The notes under the pieces are model-generated. The model ran no database searches. It was not told the DNA's origin and saw nothing but the letters and a program-made list of their open reading frames with translations. The translations under genes and the position numbers were made by a program. Positions 57,861 through 64,000 of a DNA stretch of 64,000 nucleotides are shown in pieces. This stretch comes from an uncultured Clostridium sp. Its GTDB lineage: Bacteria; Bacillota; Clostridia; TANB77; CAG-508. The DNA lies in the NCBI GenBank assembly GCA_948442365.1, contig CAOJRU010000007.1, positions 1 to 64,000 on the forward strand, given 5' to 3'. Position 1 is the stretch's first letter. Each line of letters starts with the position of its first letter.

Positions 57861-59090
57861 ATGAAGAAGTTAGGATTAAAAATAGTAGGAGTAGTAGTGA
57901 TAGTTATAATTTTGTCACAAAGTACTATAGCAATAGCAGCTACTAAATCAGAATTAAATAATAGTAATGCTATAACTGAAAAGAAAATTAATGAGGCAAA
58001 GGAAAACTTGAATGAAATCCAAACGGAAAAATCAGAGACCTTGAAACAAGTAGAACAGTTGACAGGTCAAATTTCTGAATATGAAACCCAAATTACACGA
58101 TTAAATGAAGAAATTGAAGGATTAAATGATAAAATAAAACAAGAAGAAGAAAATTTAGAAAAGGCAGAAGAAGATTATACAAAACAAGAAGAATTATTAG
58201 AAGCAAGATTAGTAGTAACTTATGAAGCGGGAGAAACTTCCTATTTAGATTTTATCTTATCTTCAGCTAGCATTACAGAGTTGATCTCAAATTACTATTT
58301 AATAACGGAAGTGGCAACCAGTGATACAGAATTATTAGAAAAAATTCAAGAACAGAAAAAGGAAATAGAAACAGCAAAACAAAATTTGGAAAATAGTAAA
58401 AAAGAATTAGACAATTCAAAGGCAAGTAAACAACAAATTTCATCACAATTACAAACTTCTAAAAAAGAAAAAGATTCGCAGGTTTTAAAATTAAATCAAG
58501 AAGAAAAACAAACACAAGCAGATTTGGAACAATTTGAAGCAGATAAAAGAGAAATACAAGCAGAATTAAGAGCTATTGCGCAACAAGAAAAACAAAATAG
58601 TAATAATGATAACAACAATACGAATAATAATCATGGGAATAATACAGGCGGAAGTACAGGAGGAAATACCAATACAGCCCCAAGTGCTAATGGATTTATT
58701 TTTCCTGTATCTGGTTTAAGTAAAGCTAATATTAGAAATAAAAACTATCCATCTTATGCAGGACATACAGGTGTGGATGTTAACATCAATGTTAGTGGTA
58801 AAACAATAGTAGCAGCAAAAGGTGGAACAGTACAAAGATCAAAAGCATATATTAAGAATGGAAAATATTATAGTTATGGTGAATGTATTGTTATTAATCA
58901 TGGTGGAGGAGTTGCAACTTTATATGCACATGGTTTACCTGGTTCAAGAAGGGTAACTGTGGGACAAACGGTTCAACAAGGACAACCTATTATGACAGTT
59001 GGAACGACAGGAAATTCATCAGGAGAACATTTACATTTTGAAGTATTAATTAATGGAAATCCAGTCAATCCATTGCCATATTTACCATAA
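57861..59090 (+). CDS. Second coiled-coil M23 endopeptidase paralogue
   Basis: 409 residues with the same build: signal peptide (about 1-27), coiled coil (about 30-245), an Asn/Gly/Thr-rich linker (about 250-275) and an M23 domain with HTGVD and EHLHFEV. The shared segment ELLEARLVVTYEAGETSYLDFILSSASI shows recent common origin with its neighbour, though the M23 parts have diverged. It is probably the product of tandem duplication, giving FtsEX two client hydrolases. AGGAGG site before ATG 57861. Confidence 0.9.
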   Translation: MKKLGLKIVGVVVIVIILSQSTIAIAATKSELNNSNAITEKKINEAKENLNEIQTEKSETLKQVEQLTGQISEYETQITRLNEEIEGLNDKIKQEEENLEKAEEDYTKQEELLEARLVVTYEAGETSYLDFILSSASITELISNYYLITEVATSDTELLEKIQEQKKEIETAKQNLENSKKELDNSKASKQQISSQLQTSKKEKDSQVLKLNQEEKQTQADLEQFEADKREIQAELRAIAQQEKQNSNNDNNNTNNNHGNNTGGSTGGNTNTAPSANGFIFPVSGLSKANIRNKNYPSYAGHTGVDVNINVSGKTIVAAKGGTVQRSKAYIKNGKYYSYGECIVINHGGGVATLYAHGLPGSRRVTVGQTVQQGQPIMTVGTTGNSSGEHLHFEVLINGNPVNPLPYLP

Positions 59091-59102
59091 CTAATAGAAA
59101 GA

Positions 59103-59124
59103 AAGGCGGAATTTTTCCGCCTAT
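59103..59124 (+). terminator. Hairpin after the M23 pair
   Basis: AGGCGGAA-TTT-TTCCGCCT. Only a weak T tail. Confidence 0.55.
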
Positions 59125-59172
59125 TGTAATTAATTTTGGGTAATTGAATAAATATAACAACGGAGGTTAAAA

Positions 59173-60387
59173 ATGGAAGAAAAGAAAAGATTTAAAGTCT
59201 ATAAAATGATAATGTTAATAGTGCTGGTAGCATTTATTACATTTTTATGTACATCCATAGGAATGTATCAAATTTTTATTAACAGTAACCTAGAAAAATC
59301 TTCTATACTTGCAACAAAAGCATCTAATTCAGATATAACAACAACACTCAATCGATACAAAAAAATTATTGACAAATACTATTTAGGGGAAATTGATGAA
59401 GAAAAACTAAAAGAAGGAGCTATCAAAGGCTATATAGAAGGATTAGACGATCCCTATACAGAATATATATCCAAAGAAGATATGAAAGATTATTTAGATG
59501 ATACGATGGGCAACTTTGTAGGAATTGGTATTTACATGGTAAAAAACGCAGAAGCCAATAAAATACAAGTATTAGCCCCCATCAAAAATAGTCCAGCGGA
59601 AAAAGCAGGAATATTGCCAGGAGATTTAATTATGGCAGTCGATGATATTACTTATACAGGAGAAGAGATGTCAGTTGTTTCTAACAAAATAAAAGGAGAA
59701 GAAGGAACTAGCGTAAAAGTTGAAATTATGAGAGGAAATGAAACTAAGACATTTGACTTAAAAAGGGAAAGTATAAAGGTAAATCCTGTAGAGGGAAAAG
59801 TATTAGAAAATCAAATTGGATATATTGAATTTTCGTCATTTGATGAAGGAACCGCTGAGGATTTTAAAACAAAATATGAAGAACTAGAAAAACAAGGAAT
59901 TGAATCCCTAATTATTGATTTAAGAAATAATGGAGGAGGTATTGTCGACGAAGCATTAGAAATAGCAGATTATATAGCAGATAAAGGCTCTGTGTTATTA
60001 TATGAAGTAGATAAAAATAATAAAGAAGAAGTTAAAAAAGCGGAGAGTGATCCAATTATTAATTTACCAATCGTTATTTTAACTAATGAAAATACGGCTA
60101 GTTCTTCTGAAATATTAGCAGGAGCGTTAAAGGATCTAGGAAAAGCTAAAATATGTGGTATAAAAACATATGGAAAAGGTGTCATTCAACAGGTATTAAC
60201 CTTAGCCGATGGAAGCGGATTAAAAATAACGGCAGAAAAATATTTAACGCCAAACAAGACAGAAATTAACAAAATAGGGATTGAACCAGATGAGAAAGTA
60301 GAATTGCCAGACACTGTTAAAAATGTATTGTTAGTGGAAGAAAAAGACGACACACAATTACAAAAGGCAATACAAATGTTAAAATAA
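59173..60387 (+). CDS. ctpA: C-terminal processing serine protease, S41 family
   Basis: 404 residues: N-terminal membrane anchor (about 12-35), an N-terminal helical domain (YLGEIDEEKLKEGAIKGYIEGLDDPYTEY), PDZ domain (about 110-195, SPAEKAGILPGDLIMAVDD) and the S41 core with the nucleophile in NENTASSSEILAGALKD near 315 and the lysine in TYGKGVIQQV near 340. Probably degrades or trims envelope hydrolases such as the adjacent M23 proteins. A CGGAGG ribosome site precedes the ATG. Confidence 0.93.
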   Translation: MEEKKRFKVYKMIMLIVLVAFITFLCTSIGMYQIFINSNLEKSSILATKASNSDITTTLNRYKKIIDKYYLGEIDEEKLKEGAIKGYIEGLDDPYTEYISKEDMKDYLDDTMGNFVGIGIYMVKNAEANKIQVLAPIKNSPAEKAGILPGDLIMAVDDITYTGEEMSVVSNKIKGEEGTSVKVEIMRGNETKTFDLKRESIKVNPVEGKVLENQIGYIEFSSFDEGTAEDFKTKYEELEKQGIESLIIDLRNNGGGIVDEALEIADYIADKGSVLLYEVDKNNKEEVKKAESDPIINLPIVILTNENTASSSEILAGALKDLGKAKICGIKTYGKGVIQQVLTLADGSGLKITAEKYLTPNKTEINKIGIEPDEKVELPDTVKNVLLVEEKDDTQLQKAIQMLK

Positions 60388-60423
60388 TGCTAAATAAATG
60401 TTTAGTTTTATAAAATGCTATGA

Positions 60424-60512
60424 GAAGGTTGTTATATAACTATTTTTCGAAAAAACATAGCTGGGGTCTACCGATTGGTCTTTTCTTCAAAATATTTATA
60501 TAACAAACTTTT
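60424..60512 (+). ncRNA. Structured RNA/terminator element, family C copy 2
   Basis: Outer stem around GTTATATAA...TTATATAAC, core TATTTTTCGAAAAAACATAG, GCTGGGGTC, small hairpin TACC-GATT-GGT, then TTTTCTTCAAAATATTTA. It sits between ctpA and pgsA. Confidence 0.75.
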
Positions 60513-60533
60513 CAATGGAAAGGATAAAGAAAA

Positions 60534-61127
60534 ATGAATTTACCAAATAAATTAACAATATTTAGAATTATATTAGTGCCAATTATGGTAATCATTCCTT
60601 TTTTAGGAATAAAAGGTGAGTTTTTAGGAATACCAATTACCTACTGGGTTGTTGAATGTATATTCATTATAGCATCTTTAACAGATAAATTAGATGGTTA
60701 TTTGGCTAGAAAAAATAATCAAGTAACAACATTTGGAAAGTTTTTGGATCCATTGGCTGATAAAATTTTAGTTTTAGCTGCTATGATGATGTTAGTAGAA
60801 ATGGCTAAATTACCAGCATGGATACCAATTATTGTATTGGCAAGAGAATTTTTAGTATCTGGCTATCGCTTAATTGCCGTAGAAAAAGGGGGAAAAGTAA
60901 TTGCCGCATCGAATTGGGGAAAATTAAAAACAGTGACTCAAATGATAGCCATTATTTTAGCATTTATTGATTTACATGGTTTTGCAGAATGCCTTTCAGG
61001 AAATTTGCAAGGGGGAGCGTTTATTTTAAATGTTGTTGTGACAATTATGATGATAGTACAAACGATTGCTACTATTTTTTCTGGCGTTGACTATATGAAA
61101 GGGGCAAAAGACTTAATAAAGGATTAA
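60534..61127 (+). CDS. pgsA: CDP-diacylglycerol-glycerol-3-phosphate 3-phosphatidyltransferase
   Basis: Makes phosphatidylglycerol phosphate in the membrane. CDP-alcohol phosphotransferase motif around DKLDGYLARKNNQVTTFGKFLDPLADK near residue 50. The motif's first Asp falls in TDKLDG and the last two in FLDPLADK, so the full DGxxAR...GxxxDxxxD set is present. About five membrane helices, 197 residues. Starts 22 bases after the family C element and is followed by another copy. Confidence 0.93.
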   Translation: MNLPNKLTIFRIILVPIMVIIPFLGIKGEFLGIPITYWVVECIFIIASLTDKLDGYLARKNNQVTTFGKFLDPLADKILVLAAMMMLVEMAKLPAWIPIIVLAREFLVSGYRLIAVEKGGKVIAASNWGKLKTVTQMIAIILAFIDLHGFAECLSGNLQGGAFILNVVVTIMMIVQTIATIFSGVDYMKGAKDLIKD

Positions 61128-61146
61128 ACTTGTAATAAATATTAGG

Positions 61147-61237
61147 AAAAGGGTAATCTATAACTATTTTTCGAAAAAACATAGCTGGGGTCTATCGATT
61201 GGTCTTTTCTTCAAAATATTTATAGATTACCCTTTTT
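61147..61237 (+). ncRNA. Structured RNA/terminator element, family C copy 3
   Basis: Outer stem AAAAGGGTAATCTATA with TATAGATTACCCTTTTT, then T tail. Core identical to copy 2 except for the small hairpin (ATC-GAT-TGGT). Sits between pgsA and greA. Confidence 0.78.
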
Positions 61238-61281
61238 GCTATTTTATAATTGAAAAAACTGAAACTTGAAGAAAAGAGTGC

Positions 61282-61310
61282 TTGACAAATTTCATTTTTT
61301 GCCGTAAGAT
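61282..61310 (+). promoter_or_regulatory. Promoter of greA
   Basis: TTGACA, 17-base spacer, TAAGAT. Confidence 0.65.
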
Positions 61311-61378
61311 AGTAAATGATTTTTTGAAAAGTGTATAAAAAATGAGCATAAACACAAAGTTGAAAGGAGAATGTACTT

Positions 61379-61855
61379 ATGGAAGAAAAAGAGGTAATAT
61401 TAACACAAGAAGGATATGATAATTTAGAGAAAGAGTTAAATTATCTAAGAACAGAAAAGAGAGCTGAAATTGCTGATAGAATAAAGGTAGCCTTAGGATT
61501 TGGGGATTTATCAGAAAACTCAGAATATGATGAAGCAAAAACAGCACAAGCAGAAAACGAAGTAAAAATAGCAGAATTAGAAAATAAAATAAGACATGCT
61601 AAAATAATTGATGAAAAAGATATTGACACAGAAACCATTCAAGTAGGAAATAAAGTAAAAGTACTAGATATGGAATTTGACGAAAAAGTGGAATATACGA
61701 TTGTAGGATCAACAGAAGTTAATTTGGCAGAAAATAAAATATCAAATGAATCACCACTAGGAAGTGCTTTATTAGGAGCTAAGAAAAATCATGTAATAGA
61801 AGTTAATGCTCCAGCAGGTATTATGAAATATAAAATTTTATCCATTAAAAAATAG
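61379..61855 (+). CDS. greA: Transcription elongation factor GreA
   Basis: Rescues backtracked RNA polymerase by stimulating transcript cleavage. N-terminal antiparallel coiled coil (about residues 8-75) with the tip acidic residues in GDLSENSEYDEAK near 42, and the C-terminal FKBP-like domain with VGSTEVNLAENKISNESPLGSALLGAKKN. 158 residues, full length. ATG 61379 after GAAAGGAGA. Confidence 0.96.
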   Translation: MEEKEVILTQEGYDNLEKELNYLRTEKRAEIADRIKVALGFGDLSENSEYDEAKTAQAENEVKIAELENKIRHAKIIDEKDIDTETIQVGNKVKVLDMEFDEKVEYTIVGSTEVNLAENKISNESPLGSALLGAKKNHVIEVNAPAGIMKYKILSIKK

Positions 61856-61864
61856 TGTAAGAAA

Positions 61865-61896
61865 ACGGGATTCCAACAAGCGGAATCCCATTTTTG
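61865..61896 (+). terminator. Terminator after greA
   Basis: GGGATTCC-AACAAGC-GGAATCCC followed by ATTTTT. Confidence 0.85.
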
Positions 61897-61939
61897 ATTT
61901 GAAGTTTGAAAATTGCCAGCCTTGCGTGTTTTTTTCTTT

Positions 61940-62263
61940 TTACCGTACTCTCTCATCTATGTCAAAGTTTTTTTTAACATAGCGGAGAGCAAGGTTAAGA
62001 AAAAGAACCCCAGATTTTGAAAGCTTAGAAGTAGTATACCCATTTTCATAATAACACATAATTTTAGTATCTATACCAGTATCTACAATGGTCATTACTT
62101 GAACAGGTTTACGAGGAGTACGAAATCTCCTTCTGGAAACAGGAGTATAGTCTATTATGTCTTCAATAAGCTCTACCATAGAATCTGAATCCAGATTGTC
62201 AGATAAAATCTTAATCGAGACTCCTTTGTTTATAATTGTCATAACTTTAGCATTTCCAAGCAT
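61940..62263 (-). CDS. Hypothetical protein with internal duplication
   Basis: 107 residues. Two segments look alike: KVMTIINKGVSIKIL near residue 6 and QVMTIVDTGIDTKIM near 55, each a beta-strand pair, suggesting a tandem small domain. A GGAGAATTTGA ribosome site precedes ATG 62263. Its last codon is CGG directly before TAA; read as Arg it terminates normally, while a +1 shift would run on. No family recognised. Unrepaired CGG and reverse orientation suggest an accessory gene. Confidence 0.6.
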   Translation of the reverse strand: MLGNAKVMTIINKGVSIKILSDNLDSDSMVELIEDIIDYTPVSRRRFRTPRKPVQVMTIVDTGIDTKIMCYYENGYTTSKLSKSGVLFLNLALRYVKKNFDIDERVR

Positions 62264-62333
62264 TCAAATTCTCCTTTCATCTAAAAACAAATTTGAGTTA
62301 CAAAAACATTATAACACATCAAGTAACATAATG

Positions 62334-63056
62334 TCAAATTCTTAAAGTCGTATCTAAAGCTAGTTTAATCATAGTGTTTAAACCATTTTGTCTTTGCTCT
62401 GGTGTAGCAATATCTTTTATATATTTAGAGTCTACAACACTCATTAGGCAAGAAGCCTTCTTATTAAGGAGTTTAGCAACATAAAACAAAGCAAAAGCTT
62501 CCATTTCCGCGCTAACAGGGTCAAAATCTTGAGGGACTCTTTCTAAAAATTGGTTAACATCTGTCATATACACATCAAAACAATCGGTACAGATGGTATT
62601 TCCTTGCGTTAAAGAGATTCCAGTTTCTTTGGCTGTATCCATAATTTTAGTGTTTAATTCTTCATTTGCTTCTACAATATGGCAAGTATCATTATTTAAG
62701 GTAAGAGCAAAATTCCCTTCACTATAAACTTTTTGAGATAATATAATATCAAATAATTTTAATTCTGGCTTGTAAGCGCCACAAGACCCAATACGAATAA
62801 TATTTTCCACTTGATAAAATTGATAAAGTTCATAACTATAAATACCCATACTAGGCATTCCCATTCCAGAAGCCATAACAGTAACTTCTTTTCCTTGATA
62901 GGTACCAGTATAAGCATACATTCCTCTAACTTGATTTACTAATTTGGCATTTTCTAAAAAATGTTCAGCTATATATTTTGCTCGTAAGGGATCGCCTGGC
63001 ATGATTACAGTTTTGGCGATGTCTTCTATTTTTGCTTCATTATGTGGTGTTGACAT
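62334..63056 (-). CDS. deoD: Purine-nucleoside phosphorylase, DeoD type
   Basis: Phosphorolysis of purine nucleosides for salvage. Visible: VIMPGDPLRAKYIAEHFL near residue 17, ASGMGMPSMGIYSYEL near 62, IRIGSCGAYK near 87 and SAEMEAFALFYVAK near 178. 240 residues, usual for the hexameric bacterial type. GGAGG site upstream of ATG 63056 on the minus strand. Confidence 0.95.
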   Translation of the reverse strand: MSTPHNEAKIEDIAKTVIMPGDPLRAKYIAEHFLENAKLVNQVRGMYAYTGTYQGKEVTVMASGMGMPSMGIYSYELYQFYQVENIIRIGSCGAYKPELKLFDIILSQKVYSEGNFALTLNNDTCHIVEANEELNTKIMDTAKETGISLTQGNTICTDCFDVYMTDVNQFLERVPQDFDPVSAEMEAFALFYVAKLLNKKASCLMSVVDSKYIKDIATPEQRQNGLNTMIKLALDTTLRI

Positions 63057-63164
63057 AGTATTAAATCCTCCTTTTTCTTTTTATTACCATTTAGTATATC
63101 AATAAAAATAAAAAAAAGCAAAAAAATACTTGAAAAAAAATAAAGTTAGTGTTAGAATAAGGAT

Positions 63165-63210
63165 AGATTAAAAAAAAACCGATTTTGGGAATTTTTTTAA
63201 TCTTTTTTTA
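63165..63210 (+). terminator. Terminator-like hairpin in the pyrG leader
   Basis: AGATTAAAAAAA pairs with TTTTTTTAATCT, then a T run. It lies about 180 bases before pyrG, downstream of a possible promoter (TTGAAA ... TAGAAT, 63130-63158), so it could attenuate pyrG. Confidence 0.55.
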
Positions 63211-63261
63211 GTTTTTAAGTAGAAAAAATAAAAAGATTATTGATTAAATTATTTAAAAGGC

Positions 63262-63288
63262 TGCCAAATAAACCCAGAATCAATGGCA
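63262..63288. repeat. Hairpin repeat, family D
   Basis: TGCCAAATAAACCC-AGAATCA-ATGGCA; resembles the reverse complement of 44691-44721. In the pyrG leader. Confidence 0.5.
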
Positions 63289-63384
63289 CAAAAATAATCA
63301 GAAAAATGGAAAGTTTCAGCGTTTATTAAACTTTCCTAGAATAAAAAAGAGGTTGATTTTAAAAGAGAAAGGAAGTTGTTAGCC

Positions 63385-64000
63385 ATGAATACGAAGTATA
63401 TTTTTGTAACAGGTGGAGTGGTATCTCGGATTAGGGAAAGGAATTACAGCAGCATCTTTGGGAAGACTGTTAAAAAATAGAGGATATAAAGTTACCATTC
63501 AAAAATTTGATCCTTATATTAATGTGGATCCAGGTACCATGAATCCCTATGAACATGGAGAGGTTTTTGTTACTGATGATGGAGCAGAAACAGATTTGGA
63601 CTTAGGGCATTATGAAAGATTTATTAATGAAAGTTTAACAAAAAATTCAAGTATAACGATGGGAAAAATCTATCAAAATGTAATTGAAAAGGAAAGAAGA
63701 GGCGATTATTTAGGAAAAACAGTCCAAGTAATTCCTCATATTACCAACGAAATTAAAGAAAAAATATATGGTTTTGAAGAAACAGATACTGATATTGTTA
63801 TTACAGAAATAGGGGGAACCGTAGGAGATATAGAAGGATTGTCTATTATTGAAGCGATTCGTCAAGTAGGTTTAGAAAAGAATCCAGAAGATGTTATTTA
63901 TATACATGTTACTTTATTACCATACATTTTTGGTTCTAATGAAATTAAATCAAAGCCAACACAACATTCAGTAAAAGAATTACAAAGTTTTGGAATTAAA
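63385..64000 (+). CDS. pyrG: CTP synthase, 5' part, one CGG +1 shift (runs off the window)
   Basis: ATP-dependent amination of UTP to CTP. ATG 63385 after GAAAGGAAG opens [14 protein letters not shown]; the next codon is CGG (63427). Skipping C gives [19 protein letters not shown], the invariant start and P-loop of CTP synthase, and the frame stays open to the window end with [26 protein letters not shown] and [11 protein letters not shown]. Unshifted it ends soon afterwards. Only the first 205 or so residues of the synthetase domain are in the window; the glutaminase domain lies outside. Confidence 0.92.
63427..63429 (+). other. CGG +1 recoding site in pyrG
   Basis: GTA TCT CGG ATT; skipping C gives GTA TCT GGA TTA GGG AAA GGA, the CTP synthase P-loop. 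Confidence 0.9.

Overview
The window is low-GC, AT-rich DNA from a Gram-positive anaerobe of the Bacillota, most likely class Clostridia. Evidence: sporulation sigma factor SigK, an FtsK/SpoIIIE translocase, a FabI-type fatty-acid synthesis operon, split transketolase, PepV, and strong AGGAGG ribosome sites with frequent TTG/GTG starts. I cannot place it to genus; an uncultured gut lineage is plausible.

Main result. Seven conserved genes are each broken by an apparent single-base insertion, at nine places in all: an RNA-processing MBL/beta-CASP nuclease, an HSL-family esterase, a DUF368 protein (twice), birA, accA (twice), ftsX and pyrG. In all nine, the codon met in frame at the break is CGG. 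Skipping its C (so that CGGN is read as Gly, GGN) restores the conserved protein exactly. In a by-eye scan of every CGG in the window I found no CGG used as a plain arginine codon in any recognisable conserved gene. The only in-frame CGG codons with no repair are five, one each in five accessory or unknown genes. Random sequencing error does not explain this. The simplest reading is a genome-wide recoding rule: CGG is unassigned (or read by a special tRNA) and triggers +1 frameshifting or quadruplet decoding CGGN=Gly.

Layout. 0-7.7 kb: rsmD, a coiled-coil protein, spoIIIE/ftsK, an unknown coiled-coil protein and the MBL nuclease. 7.7-12.1 kb: a GH15 glucoamylase-like gene and a RAYT transposase flanked by its REP-like repeats, then gap. 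12.1-18.5 kb: an unknown gene, a 27-residue ORF, carAB and the esterase. 18.5-22.4 kb: more REP repeats, an acetyltransferase-like/membrane pair, and accessory genes. 22.5-31.5 kb: rlmN, a P-loop/Asp23-like protein, cmk, plsC, typA, trmR, a RelA/SpoT-like gene and trhP. 31.5-42.9 kb: DUF368, an acyl-activating enzyme, then birA-fabD-fabG-fabF-accB-fabZ-accC-accD-accA-fabI. 43-46.7 kb: sigK, a hemolysin III protein, 6S RNA and pepV. 46.9-52.8 kb: surface-protein region with two prepilin-like proteins (BspA-like repeats; FGE/C-lectin-like), a GH3 enzyme and gene debris. 53-61.9 kb: split transketolase, ftsE-ftsX, two M23 hydrolases, ctpA, pgsA and greA. 61.9-64 kb: an unknown gene, deoD and the 5' part of pyrG.

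How the parts fit. The lipid block is a near-complete type II FAS and acetyl-CoA carboxylase operon (no fabH, acpP or regulator in the window), with biotin ligase in front to charge AccB. FtsEX followed by two coiled-coil M23 hydrolases is the usual cell-wall-hydrolase activation module. TrhP and TrmR probably cooperate on wobble uridine 34 of tRNAs. Four families of short intergenic hairpin repeats are scattered through the window, including three copies of a structured terminator-like element with a conserved core. No tRNA, rRNA or CRISPR array was seen.
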